51,340 bases of DNA from contig JACRPU010000016.1 of the NCBI GenBank assembly GCA_016223025.1, forward strand, positions 1 through 51,340, given 5' to 3'. The first letter of the stretch is position 1. Every line of letters starts with the position of its first letter. Below the pieces are notes generated by a model, which did not search any database, was not told where the DNA came from, and was given only the letters and a program-made list of their open reading frames with translations. The DNA is from Nitrosomonadales bacterium. GTDB lineage: Bacteria > Pseudomonadota > Gammaproteobacteria > Burkholderiales > Gallionellaceae. The position numbers were made by a program, and so were the translations under genes. Shown piece after piece: positions 35,526-42,917 of the stretch.

Positions 35526-35801
35526 TTACTTCGCCTTCTTCGCTCTTGGCAATTCCTTAGCCAAATTCTCCGCTTCCGGGTCTTTTTGTTTCACGTCAAT
35601 GTCATCGGTCAGCAAGTAGGCCGCGTATTGCGGCCATGCTTGGGCGATGGCTGTTAGCGTGCTTGCTTTTGCTTCGTTTTGCCCTTGTTCAATCCTAATC
35701 AATGTTCCTTTTGGAATGCCTGTTCTATTCACGAATTCCTGTCTGCCCATTCCTAAGGCCTCTCGCACGTTCCGAATTTTCTCTCCAACGGGGGTTGACA
35801 T
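35526..35801 (-). CDS. XRE-family (Cro/CI-like) prophage repressor
   Basis: Helix-turn-helix regulator of 91 residues from ATG 35801: EKIRNVREALGMGRQEFVNRTGIPKGTLIRIEQGQNEAKASTL spans the HTH domain at about residues 6-48. The acidic C-terminus (LLTDDIDVKQKDPEAENLAKEL) may mediate dimerisation. A TTG at 35843 gives a longer but less likely start. It is divergent from the small HTH gene at 35902, so the 100-bp gap between them is probably the lysogeny switch. Confidence 0.82.
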   Translation of the reverse strand: MSTPVGEKIRNVREALGMGRQEFVNRTGIPKGTLIRIEQGQNEAKASTLTAIAQAWPQYAAYLLTDDIDVKQKDPEAENLAKELPRAKKAK

Positions 35802-35901
35802 TTTTTTCAATTTTGTGGTTATATGCAGTAATGGATATGTCAACTACTGGACATAGCTCTATATAGCTCGCCTATAGCTGCATGACGCAAGGAAACCGAT
35901 T
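35802..35901. promoter_or_regulatory. Divergent control region of the prophage
   Basis: Contains an inverted repeat ATGTC-N8-GACAT (35836-35853) and a nearby TATAGCTC...CTATAGCT pair (about 35861-35879). A TTGACA on the minus strand lies inside the first repeat. These are candidate operators for the XRE repressor or the small HTH protein. Exact promoters are not clear. Confidence 0.5.
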
Positions 35902-36117
35902 ATGAACGCACCGAGTGATTTGGGTCAATTTAGCCAGGTAGTGAATATGCCCCTCATATCCCGGCGCCGTTTTGCCGAGTTGATCGGCATGTCGGAAGGC
36001 GTGGTTCAGGCGTGGATTGCTCGTGGCTATTTGCCTGTTTACGAGATCGGAAAATACCGCCTCATCAACCTTGCATTGCTGAACCACATGGCGATGCAAA
36101 AAGCGCCAAAAATTTAG
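35902..36117 (+). CDS. Small helix-turn-helix phage regulator
   Basis: A 71-residue protein with the HTH segment SRRRFAELIGMSEGVVQAWIARGYLP (split as two helices at about residues 20-45), followed by VYEIGKYRLINLALL. This is the pattern of excisionase/MerR-like HTH_17 proteins common before the replication gene of inoviruses. It may act as Cro, excisionase or activator of the replication operon. An AAGGAAACC ribosome-binding stretch precedes the ATG. Confidence 0.75.
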   Translation: MNAPSDLGQFSQVVNMPLISRRRFAELIGMSEGVVQAWIARGYLPVYEIGKYRLINLALLNHMAMQKAPKI

Positions 36118-36250
36118 GCAATAAATCCGGTTTTTTACCCCCCTCTGCGGAGGGGGAAAAATACGGGCGGAGGTAGTAGCACCGCCCGAAGGTCTACTCT
36201 GGTGGACTTGATGACAAAAAAATTTGCATTGAAAAAAAGGCCTTTCAAAA
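36118..36250 (+). other. Candidate phage origin region with stem-loop
   Basis: A GC stem of 7 bp (CCCCCTC / GAGGGGG, 36139-36145 with 36150-36156, loop TGCG) is bordered by a T-run before and an A-run after. GTCTACTCTGGTGGAC follows. It lies directly upstream of the replication-initiator gene. The base runs are in the wrong order for a + strand terminator. A role as nicking site or single-strand origin is inference. Confidence 0.4.
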
Positions 36251-37498
36251 GTGGGAATTGACACCGTGAAACTTAGATCGCCAGCGCTTGATCCGGAGCT
36301 TGCTGATCGGCTGGAGCAACTCTCCATTCTCAAGCAAGGCATTGACCTCTTTACCGGTCAGGAGCTTTGGAACATTACCACCGGTGAACTGGATGGCAGC
36401 TACGACAGCCGCATCAGTTTCCGTGTTCTGCGTGAAGATTACGTTTGCGACCGTAATGGTACTCCGCAACTTAAACCGTGCGAGCCCTATATCACGGTAG
36501 AAGCATCATGGCCGAAAGTTTTTCATGGCCAGAATGTCTACGGCACTATCGAACATTTTCAGTGGTCGGCGGAATGGTTCGTTGAGGTTTTGCAAAAGCT
36601 TTTCGGTCTCGCTGACGATGAACTTCCGTATGCGAAGCATTGGGAAGTGCGCCGTGTTGATTGGGCGGAAATGTTCGACCTTCACCCATCGGCCATCTCT
36701 GATTTTTTCCGTTGTTTCTCCGCCTGCAAGTTCCCGCGTCGGGGCAATAAGACCGCAAAGCATGGTGACCACTCCATGCACTTTCCTGGTTCGACGACAA
36801 CTCTTCGTCTTTACCACAAGGGTCCTGAATTCAAAGAACACGACCAAGCCAGACTCAAACAATCTTTCGTTAAATACTTCCGTGAACGCTTCGAGCTCTT
36901 ACCTCTGGATGAAATCTACCAACTGACTGACGCTAAGATCAAAGCGTTGCAACGCCTTGCCGATCGCCGCCTCCGCTGCGAGGTTCAAATCAATGCCCGC
37001 AAACTGCAAGATGACTTCGCCCTACAACTGGCCGCAGAAGGCAAAGGCCGCAAATACCCCAAAGTATCTGAAATCACTGACGACTACTTGATAAACATTT
37101 ACCAAACCGAAATGATGAAGCTCCTGAAAGAAGGGAAAACCGAAATGGATACCGTTCGAGACCGCGACACAGTAAGAAACCGTTTGATTTCTGTATATGG
37201 CAAACGCGCATCGCAATCGCTATTGGCGTTCTGGATGAATATGGCCGGTCAAGGTGAAGACCTTACCAAAGGCATGTACTCGAAAGCCGGTTACTACAAA
37301 AATCGCAAAAAACTTATGGATGCAGGCGTGAGTTGGTACGCATCTAACATCTACATTTTGCCGCCGCAATCGCTGCTGCCGGTTGATTTCCAGCCGTTGC
37401 GGACTTCTGCGCGCATCTGCCAGTTTCCGATCAGGCACAACTCGTTGCTGAACCTGTGCCCGGTGGAATACCAGGAAGCCGTCTGCAGGGCGGCATAA
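36251..37498 (+). CDS. Phage replication initiation protein, II/X family
   Basis: Rolling-circle replication initiator of 415 residues that would nick the phage origin and start plus-strand synthesis. Family features include IDTVKLRSPAL at the N-terminus, YITVEASWPKVFHGQNVYG, WEVRRVDWAEMFDL, LRLYHKGPEFKEHD and LRCEVQINARKL, followed by a helical C-terminal domain. The start is GTG 36251. The catalytic Tyr cannot be named with confidence. It sits after the HTH gene and before the ssDNA-binding gene, as in other inoviruses. Confidence 0.85.
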   Translation: MGIDTVKLRSPALDPELADRLEQLSILKQGIDLFTGQELWNITTGELDGSYDSRISFRVLREDYVCDRNGTPQLKPCEPYITVEASWPKVFHGQNVYGTIEHFQWSAEWFVEVLQKLFGLADDELPYAKHWEVRRVDWAEMFDLHPSAISDFFRCFSACKFPRRGNKTAKHGDHSMHFPGSTTTLRLYHKGPEFKEHDQARLKQSFVKYFRERFELLPLDEIYQLTDAKIKALQRLADRRLRCEVQINARKLQDDFALQLAAEGKGRKYPKVSEITDDYLINIYQTEMMKLLKEGKTEMDTVRDRDTVRNRLISVYGKRASQSLLAFWMNMAGQGEDLTKGMYSKAGYYKNRKKLMDAGVSWYASNIYILPPQSLLPVDFQPLRTSARICQFPIRHNSLLNLCPVEYQEAVCRAA

Positions 37499-37535
37499 TC
37501 AACCGCAATAGCATAAACACTGAAAGGAAATTGAA

Positions 37536-37877
37536 ATGAACGCACCCGCAACCGTAACGCCGATGAACAAAGCTCCGACGCTCGGAGTGGCTCAAGTCTA
37601 CCTGCAAGGCCGTATCGCATATGCGCGCACCAGTAAAACTGAAAATGGTCGCCTGTTCTTGACCATTCTCAAGATTCCTGCCGTGGATCAGTACAGCCAT
37701 CCGGCTACGGTGGAAGTCTCCAGCACAACCAAGTTGGGCGAAATCAATGACGACTGGAAAGGTGTCTGCCAAGTGGGCGGTTACCCGCGCACCTACGACG
37801 GCAAGCCTGATCCGGAAACCGGCGAAGTCAGAACCATCCGTACCGCTACGATTAACCTGCGCGTGGTTGAAGGCTGA
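37536..37877 (+). CDS. Inovirus single-stranded DNA-binding protein
   Basis: A 113-residue OB-fold-like protein in the gpV position. It includes YLQGRIAYARTSKTENGRLF, LKIPAVDQYSHPATVEVSS and GEINDDWKGVCQVGGYPRTY, all typical of the ssDNA-binding protein of this inovirus group. It would coat the plus strand before assembly. An AAAGGAAATTGAA stretch precedes the ATG. It follows the replication gene by 37 bp. Confidence 0.75.
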   Translation: MNAPATVTPMNKAPTLGVAQVYLQGRIAYARTSKTENGRLFLTILKIPAVDQYSHPATVEVSSTTKLGEINDDWKGVCQVGGYPRTYDGKPDPETGEVRTIRTATINLRVVEG

Positions 37878-37939
37878 AAGGGTTGAGGAAGAAGGCGGTG
37901 TGACCGCTGCCTTTTTCCCGCCTTGTTTTCGCAAGCGAA

Positions 37940-38512
37940 ATGATGATGCGCCACCTCTTCATCCGTTGTCCGGATCATGCGGATATGTTGCGCTTCGCGC
38001 TCGGCCTGTGTGCCGCCGCCTTGATCGTGCTCCTGCTGGTGCTGCCCGATGATGCCGAAGCCGCTAACGGTTATCTGTTTGATGGCAACTGTTATTCTAG
38101 TCCTGTGGATGCTACGAATGCATTTATGCAGCATGGTCAGCACCGGCAGATATTCACGGTCGGCAGCACCGTTTATCAGAAACGGAATTTTCGGTCTAAC
38201 GAACCGAGGTGGTACCAGATTATTGAGACGTTGGATATAACGACTGGCAATGTCAGTACGGTTTCGTTGAAACAATTTGCCGAAGGTTCTGGTTATGAAA
38301 ATTTCTATTCCTGCGTCATACCGGACGACCCTACCGGGCTTGCCGGAAACGGTACGCCTTCCGTTTTTTCTCCTGTCTATGAAATGGCGAGAACTCTCGT
38401 CAATACTCAAGAACTGATGATATTTCTGTGGGCGGTCGCCACCTTCTTCTTGGGCTTCAAGTTCGGATATTTCGTTTTCAATTCCAGCGGCGGCAAACAT
38501 GACACTTTCTGA
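37940..38512 (+). CDS. Inovirus exported membrane protein of unknown function
   Basis: A 190-residue protein with an N-terminal signal anchor (LRFALGLCAAALIVLLLVLP, then AEAANG), a periplasmic domain with Cys pair (GNCYSSP and YSCVIPDD), and a C-terminal membrane helix (ELMIFLWAVATFFLGFKFGYFVF). Placement between the ssDNA-binding and coat genes suggests a minor virion or assembly protein. I do not recognise the family. Its end overlaps the start of the next tiny gene by 14 bp. Confidence 0.65.
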   Translation: MMMRHLFIRCPDHADMLRFALGLCAAALIVLLLVLPDDAEAANGYLFDGNCYSSPVDATNAFMQHGQHRQIFTVGSTVYQKRNFRSNEPRWYQIIETLDITTGNVSTVSLKQFAEGSGYENFYSCVIPDDPTGLAGNGTPSVFSPVYEMARTLVNTQELMIFLWAVATFFLGFKFGYFVFNSSGGKHDTF

Positions 38513-38612
38513 CGTTGGGCAATATGCCGTTTTCGCTTTTGCCATGGGCTTTACATCCGGTCTCATGCTCGGCGTGGTGATGCGGATTTTCAGGTTTTTC
38601 AGCAATGGCTGA
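38499..38612 (+). CDS. 37-residue membrane peptide, gpVII/gpIX-like position
   Basis: Tiny frame MTLSDVGQYAVFAFAMGFTS continuing as one hydrophobic helix and ending RIFRFFSNG. It overlaps the preceding gene by 14 bp and lies 60 bp before the major coat gene. Size, single helix and basic C-terminus match the small minor coat proteins at the virion end of filamentous phages. No homology claim is possible at this length. Confidence 0.65.
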   Translation: MTLSDVGQYAVFAFAMGFTSGLMLGVVMRIFRFFSNG

Positions 38613-38672
38613 AAAAGGGCCGCGCCGTTCGCGGATTGCGGGATAACTACCCGCCTTTAGAGGAGCTTCAAA

Positions 38673-38903
38673 ATGAAATACCGTAACTCTGTTCTGAAAT
38701 ATGCTGGTGCTGCTGGTCTGGTCGGTGCTGCCGGTTCTGCCCATGCTGCTATCCCCGCGGAAGTGGGAACGGGCTTTACTGCCGTCCTCACCGACTTCAA
38801 TGCGCTGTTGGCGCTGGCCTACCCGCTGATGATCGCGATCGTCACCGGCATGGTGATCTTCGGCATGGTCAAGGGCTTCATCCGCAAGGCTGCCGGTCAC
38901 TAA
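38673..38903 (+). CDS. Inovirus major coat protein
   Basis: Procoat of 76 residues with a signal peptide ending GAAGSAHA, then an acidic amphipathic segment (AIPAEVGTGFTAVLTDFNAL), a hydrophobic helix (AYPLMIAIVTGMVIFGMV) and a basic C-terminus (KGFIRKAAGH) that would contact the DNA. This is the gpVIII architecture, with the mature protein about 51 residues. GAGGAGC lies before the ATG. A strong hairpin follows the gene. Confidence 0.9.
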   Translation: MKYRNSVLKYAGAAGLVGAAGSAHAAIPAEVGTGFTAVLTDFNALLALAYPLMIAIVTGMVIFGMVKGFIRKAAGH

Positions 38904-38910
38904 GCAGGTA

Positions 38911-38948
38911 TGCCGTCCTGCCTGCCGCGAATGCGGCACGGCAGGCGG
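38911..38948 (+). terminator. Hairpin after the major coat gene
   Basis: Nested GC stems around loop GAAT: TGCCGC/GCGGCA, then CTGCC/GGCAG, then GCCG/CGGC with small bulges. No T-run follows. In filamentous phages a terminator after gene VIII limits expression of the adsorption gene, and this structure is in that position. Confidence 0.6.
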
Positions 38949-38968
38949 CAACCTGCTGCGAGTCGAAT

Positions 38969-40405
38969 ATGAATATCCGTTGCCGCGTCGTCGCGCGTTT
39001 GCTTCTTCCTTTTTTTTTGGTCTGGTCGCTGGCCGTTCCGCGACCGGCTTATGCCGTGCTGCCTTTGATTGCGCCGGTCGCTCTATCGTTTCTCAATGCC
39101 GCCGGTGCGGTGGTGACAACTGATGCGGCTGCTGCTGCCGCTTCCGCGCTGATTGGCGGTGTCGCTATTGCGCTTATCCTGTCCACGCCGGGCGATACCT
39201 TGAACGTCAATGGCCAGGTGCGTTTGCCGTTGACGGCTTCTACTCCACCGGCTGCTTTGCCTGCGCCTGTGGCTGCCGCTACAGTGACGGCAACTGCATC
39301 CGTGGCTTGGTCGTTTACTTGTAGCGGTGCGTCTGGTGTCGCGGTGAGTCTGCAAGCGGCTGGTGAAGCTTATGTGTCCGCCATGAATGCATCCTCTGCC
39401 TGTAACGGTGGCGGTGCATATGTCTATCGCGTTGACCCTTCTTCTACCGCTACGGTCATTCGAATCTCTTATTCCCTTTATGGTGGCCCTTGGTCATCGC
39501 CTTACGTTCCATCTCCCGGCCCGTTCGTCGAAACGCTGACTTGTTCGTCTGGATATGCTTTGTCTGGTAGTACTTGCAACCTCAGTAATCCGCGTGCGGC
39601 CGCTCCCGATAAAAAGCAGGATTTCCAGCGTGGCGGTAATGCGTTTCAAGCGTATGACGGTGACGATAAACCTGCCGGTTTCGATGGTCATATTTCCACC
39701 ACCTCGACGGTCGGTGATACGGTGACGGTCTCCGGCGTGGATTCTGCCGGTAACCCTGTTCGGTTCAGCATACAGGCGTTGAGTAGCGGCGGCTCTCTGG
39801 TGTCCCAGTCGGTTCAGCGCGTAGATGCGAATGGCTCCACCTACACCCATCATCGCATCGTTTCGGTTGACACCGGCGGCACGGTGACATCCGATAGCGC
39901 GAATGATACCGCGCAAACTTTCGCTTATAACTCGGCAACGAATCAGTATGATTTATCGGGCAGCGCGGCGCCGGTTGCTCCACCCGCTTCTACGAATATC
40001 AACCTTCCGACCGATTATGCCCGATCTGGTGAAGCGGCTGCCGCCGCGCAGACCATCATCAACGATCGGGCTGCCGATGCCGCTACGGTTCCGGTCGCGG
40101 TGCAGAATCCCGCACTGGCTGGCGCGATGGCTAACCGTGATCTGTTGCCTTCCGAAATCGCTGCCGTTGTTGATTCGTCGCCGGTGATCGCGCCTTCGTT
40201 GTTCCAGCCGTTTGATCCCGCCGAATGTCAGCCTTTGTCCTTCACCTTCGGCAGTGCGCAGACTGGCGGCATAAGCTATACGGCAAACCTCGATATTTGC
40301 CCGCATGTCTCCACTATCAGGAATATTTTTTCGTGGGTGCTGTACCTGATAACTGCCGCGTTGCTGTTCCAGATGTTTACTCGTCGTCCTGAAAGCGGAG
40401 GTTGA
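38969..40405 (+). CDS. Inovirus adsorption/minor coat protein (gpIII or TspB-like)
   Basis: A 478-residue protein with a signal peptide (LLLPFFLVWSLAVPRPAYA). A variable Thr/Ser/Ala-rich exposed part contains two Cys pairs (WSFTCSGASG, NASSACNGG, ETLTCSSGYALSGSTC). The C-terminal domain carries FDPAECQPLSFTFG and LDICPHVSTIRNIFSWVLYLITAALLFQMF, the conserved membrane-anchored end of TspB-like inovirus proteins. It probably binds the host receptor, often a pilus. A functional link to the MSHA pilus encoded next to the prophage is possible but only inference. Confidence 0.8.
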   Translation: MNIRCRVVARLLLPFFLVWSLAVPRPAYAVLPLIAPVALSFLNAAGAVVTTDAAAAAASALIGGVAIALILSTPGDTLNVNGQVRLPLTASTPPAALPAPVAAATVTATASVAWSFTCSGASGVAVSLQAAGEAYVSAMNASSACNGGGAYVYRVDPSSTATVIRISYSLYGGPWSSPYVPSPGPFVETLTCSSGYALSGSTCNLSNPRAAAPDKKQDFQRGGNAFQAYDGDDKPAGFDGHISTTSTVGDTVTVSGVDSAGNPVRFSIQALSSGGSLVSQSVQRVDANGSTYTHHRIVSVDTGGTVTSDSANDTAQTFAYNSATNQYDLSGSAAPVAPPASTNINLPTDYARSGEAAAAAQTIINDRAADAATVPVAVQNPALAGAMANRDLLPSEIAAVVDSSPVIAPSLFQPFDPAECQPLSFTFGSAQTGGISYTANLDICPHVSTIRNIFSWVLYLITAALLFQMFTRRPESGG

Positions 40406-40408
40406 AAC

Positions 40409-40765
40409 GTGGGTGCGCTCGGTAGTCTGTTCAATTCTTTGTTTGGTTTTCTGTTCGCGGCTTTCGGTCAGTACATCAGCGGCAAGCTGCTGATTGCCGC
40501 TGCCGCTATCGCGGCTTTCGTTGCGATGCTTGCCGCGTTGACCGCGGCATTTAATGCCGCGCTGGTCGCCATCAGCATGAATATGCCTTCTGAATTTGCT
40601 TGGGGCTTGGGTTTGATACCGGCGAATGTTCCGGCGTGCGTGTCTGCCGTCATTTCGTCGCGTGTCGCGGTCTGGCTGGTTCAAGTCAAGTGGGCGATCG
40701 TCAAGATCAAGGTACCTTCTGCAAGGTCGCCGCGTTGCGACCAACTTCAATTTGTATCTCGATAA
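40409..40765 (+). CDS. gpVI-like minor coat protein (DUF5455 type), 3' end altered by deletion
   Basis: Hydrophobic protein: GSLFNSLFGFLFAAFGQYI, KLLIAAAAIAAFVAMLAALTAAF, then NMPSEFAWGLGLIPANVPACVSAVISSRVAVWLVQVKWAIVKIK. This is the usual gpVI-like pattern up to about residue 101. The last 17 residues (VPSARSPRCDQLQFVSR) are read out of frame through zot sequence, so the native end was lost. The protein may still fold, because only the tail is replaced. Confidence 0.7.
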   Translation: MGALGSLFNSLFGFLFAAFGQYISGKLLIAAAAIAAFVAMLAALTAAFNAALVAISMNMPSEFAWGLGLIPANVPACVSAVISSRVAVWLVQVKWAIVKIKVPSARSPRCDQLQFVSR

Positions 40766-41528
40766 GCTTTTGCATCCGCGTTCCAGGATGTCATGCACGC
40801 GCTTGCCGGATTTTCCCGGCATAGATGATTTCTTGGCGCTTGGTCGCGGTCATGAAGTACCCGATCCGGCCCGGCCCGGCCATTATCTTAAAGACGAAAA
40901 GTATAACGGCCTTATCGTCCTGGACGAATGCAACGTCCTGTTCAATTCGCGCGACTGGAACAAGGGCAAAGATCGTGATTCCGTTATCGCGTGGCTGCGG
41001 CACAGCCGCAAGCTCGGATGGGACGTGATCTTTACCATGCAGAGCCTCGAAGCGATAGACAAACAAATCCGCGTCGGATTGATTGAGCACGAGGGTGTTT
41101 GCAAGCGGTCGGACAGACTCAGCATTCCCTTCATTGGCGGTTTGCTGCGTTACTTTGGTCTCGGCTTTCTTTCACGGCCGCCGCGTGTTCATGTCTGCTC
41201 GGTAAAGTATGGAATCTCCGCTCATTCGCTGGTCGTAGATCGCTGGTTTTATCGTGGCCTGACTGTGCAAAACGGCTATGACACTAATCAGGTGTTCAGC
41301 GAGAACGATTCGCCCGGCCTGCATACCGTTTTACCTCCGATGCTCACGCATGGCCGTTACCTGCCGCCTTTGCCGCTTCAACGTCTGCGCCTCTGGCTTG
41401 CCGGTACGCCGTGGCGTCCTACCATCCATCACAAGCCGAAGCTGCCGCTTGTAGGGCGCATCCAAAAGCTGCCGGTCGGCAAGCGTATGGATTTCTACCG
41501 GCGCTTCGAATCCACCGGCGCTTTTTGA
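40626..41528 (+). pseudogene. zot: Zot-family assembly ATPase (gpI), 5' end deleted
   Basis: From LLQGRRVATNFNLYLDKLL (about 40712 on) the frame matches inovirus Zot, with Walker B GLIVLDECNVLFNSRDW, HSRKLGWDVIFTMQSLEAIDKQIR, and a C-terminal part with YFGLGFLSRPPRVHVCSVKYG. The first 29 residues of the frame (RRACLPSFRRVSRSGWFKSS and so on) are gpVI sequence in another frame. The usual Zot start with its Walker A GKxGxGKT-type motif, about 25-30 codons, is absent. Loss of the P-loop should abolish virion export. No membrane helix is obvious near residue 200-230. Confidence 0.8.
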
Positions 41529-41547
41529 TTTTCGAGATTGGCTCCTG

Positions 41548-41682
41548 ATGCGGCTTTTGGCTATTTTCCAGCTGGTGATTGTGCTTTCCGGCTGTGCGCT
41601 GCCGGATTACGACAGTATCCGCCGCGACAATAGCTCCGAATGGTTCAGGTGTGTTTTTATGGAAGATCGTAGTTGCTGTTGA
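41548..41682 (+). CDS. Small putative lipoprotein after zot
   Basis: A 44-residue frame too short for routine calling: MRLLAIFQLVIVLSGCALPD. It has a lipobox (LSGC, Cys16), then YDSIRRDNSSEWFRC and a Cys-rich end (RSCC). It lies 19 bp after zot and 13 bp before a terminator, so it is the last gene of the phage operon. Function not known. Confidence 0.6.
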   Translation: MRLLAIFQLVIVLSGCALPDYDSIRRDNSSEWFRCVFMEDRSCC

Positions 41683-41694
41683 TAGATATGGTCG

Positions 41695-41726
41695 AAAAAA
41701 AGCCCTTCGGAGAGGGCTTTTTTTTT
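41695..41726. terminator. Bidirectional rho-independent terminator
   Basis: Stem AGCCCT / AGGGCT with a 6-base loop, extended by A-run and T-run on each side. It separates the + strand phage operon from the convergent minus-strand gene at 41749. Confidence 0.88.
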
Positions 41727-41748
41727 GGCTGTATCCAGTTGGATTTGT

Positions 41749-41994
41749 TCAAAAGAATGATTTTAGAATCAGGACAATGATTCCGCCTAATACAAGACCA
41801 TTCATCCATTTTAGTATCTGCAATTCTGTCTTGACTGGCGCTAGTTCGATTTGTAGGTCCTTTTTTGTGACCAGTTCCTGATCGGTGGCTGCATCGCGGT
41901 AAGCTGCGGCGATTGCTTCCGCTTGTTTTGTTTCGATGCCGCTGGCTTCCAGTGTTTTGACGAATTTCAGGGTGTCGAATGTTACAGTGCTCAT
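41749..41994 (-). CDS. DUF1640-like small coiled-coil membrane protein
   Basis: An 81-residue protein: VTFDTLKFVKTLEASGIETKQAEAIAAAYRDA (about residues 4-35), then VTKKDLQIELAPVKTELQI and a C-terminal membrane helix (WMNGLVLGGIIVLILKSFF). This is the compact DUF1640/CCDC90-like form common in betaproteobacterial accessory regions. It is transcribed against the phage operon. The ribosome-binding site GAAAGGAAAG is good. Function unknown. Confidence 0.75.
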   Translation of the reverse strand: MSTVTFDTLKFVKTLEASGIETKQAEAIAAAYRDAATDQELVTKKDLQIELAPVKTELQILKWMNGLVLGGIIVLILKSFF

Positions 41995-42022
41995 GTTGCT
42001 TTCCTTTCAAGGTTGGTTGATT

Positions 42023-42280
42023 TTAAGCTGTTTCCGCATTTATGCAAGCTTGTAACGCTTGCTGCGACCATTCCCAGTGTGTCAAAGGCCGGTCGAAGGG
42101 TAGTGGCAACGACTTGTTTACTGTTTTTTGTTTGGGGTGGAAAAGTTCAAACCACCCTTTCCGGCATTCTGCCGCGAACTGCTTCACGAACTCGAAAGCC
42201 TTTACGTATACGAAGCCGAATCTGCTTTGTCTGCTTTTGAATTCTTCGCCTTCCATGTAGTTGTGGTTTTTCAGGTTCAT
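42023..42280 (-). CDS. Hypothetical prophage protein (85 residues)
   Basis: Soluble, aromatic-rich protein: MNLKNHNYMEGEEFKSRQSR, then FGFVYVKAFEFVKQFAAECRK, GWFELFHPKQKTVNKSLPLP and THWEWSQQALQACINAETA. I do not recognise a family. It lies upstream of and in the same direction as the DUF1640-like gene, 28 bp away, so the two probably form a small operon. Confidence 0.55.
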   Translation of the reverse strand: MNLKNHNYMEGEEFKSRQSRFGFVYVKAFEFVKQFAAECRKGWFELFHPKQKTVNKSLPLPFDRPLTHWEWSQQALQACINAETA

Positions 42281-42363
42281 GTTTTTGCCTTTTCTGTTAT
42301 CTCGCCTAGATTCTGTTCGGCGGTGTTGATTTACTTCACGGTGCAGATTCCGTGTTCAATTTG

Positions 42364-42613
42364 TTCTGCATCCCTCCTGAGTTCCGTCCCGGCGTATGCC
42401 GGAGCAAAAGATTCGTGCCAATTTCCGCGTTTAGGCCAGGAGGGATAAATGCGCGGCAATCAAAAACGCGGCGAAGCCGCTACTTACATACAGAAAAAAG
42501 TGCGCGCTTGCGCGCGACAATGCTCCGCGTCGTTTATGCTCATGGTCTGCGGAAGTTGGCACGAATCTTTTGCTTTTGTTTTAGGCGGGACGGAACTCAG
42601 GAGGGATGCAGAA
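42364..42613. repeat. Long inverted repeat (65-bp arms, 120-bp loop)
   Basis: The outer 27 bp of the arms (TTCTGCATCCCTCCTGAG and onward) pair perfectly. The inner 26 bp (AGCAAAAGATTCGTGCCA and onward) pair with one mismatch. About 12 unpaired bases lie between these blocks. The loop carries two further short hairpins. In single-stranded phage DNA this would fold into a large stem. Confidence 0.85.
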
Positions 42614-42733
42614 TTGAGCTTGGAATGCTGCGCCGTGATGCAAAACAAAGGGCCGCGCGAAGCGCGACAACGCGTCGGGCAGTTTCATCCGCCCGGCGCT
42701 ATCAACAATGCTTTTGATTTGCGGCGGCGTTAG
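42449..42733 (+). CDS. Possible small prophage protein overlapping the inverted repeat
   Basis: A 94-residue frame preceded by a perfect AGGAGG six bases before its ATG: MRGNQKRGEAATYIQKKVRA, later ending GAINNAFDLRRR. No family is recognised. Much of it is encoded by hairpin sequence, which argues against a conserved protein. The only support is the ribosome-binding site. Confidence 0.25.
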   Translation: MRGNQKRGEAATYIQKKVRACARQCSASFMLMVCGSWHESFAFVLGGTELRRDAELSLECCAVMQNKGPREARQRVGQFHPPGAINNAFDLRRR

Positions 42734-42754
42734 CTCGCCATGATGCTTTTGACT

Positions 42755-42771
42755 GTCAACGCACCGTCAAC
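42755..42771 (+). promoter_or_regulatory. Candidate integrase arm-type sites at attR
   Basis: Direct GTCAAC hexamers at 42755 and 42766, 11 bp apart, 95 bp before the attR core. They match the spacing and orientation of the pair next to attL. Confidence 0.45.
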
Positions 42772-42865
42772 AGCGTAGCTTTGCAAAGCTATGGGAAAGG
42801 GTGTTTGCGTGCTTTATGTCGTTGTATTGTTTTATGTAGCGCTATAAAGCGCGTTGTGGCTTGAA

Positions 42866-42911
42866 ACTGAAAATCCTTGTGTCGGTGGTTCGATTCCGCC
42901 CCGGGCCACCA
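42866..42911 (+). repeat. attR (tRNA-Phe 3' end duplicate)
   Basis: Identical 46-bp copy of 33511-33556, ending CCACCA. It lies directly against the displaced tRNA terminator and the first copy of the 680-bp block. Confidence 0.92.
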
Positions 42912-42917
42912 AAATTT

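Larger units (their letters stand above)
42281..42865. other. Prophage right-end non-coding region with large inverted repeat
   Basis: Contains a 65-bp-arm inverted repeat (42364-42428 and 42549-42613), GAA-loop hairpins (42468-42480, and CGCGCGAAGCGCG around 42657), GCGCGCTTGCGCGC (42502-42515), a perfect 16-bp palindrome TAGCTTTGCAAAGCTA (42776-42791) and GTCAAC repeats near attR. The structure resembles the intergenic region of filamentous phages that carries packaging signal and replication origins. One weak gene candidate overlaps it (42449-42733). Confidence 0.6.
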
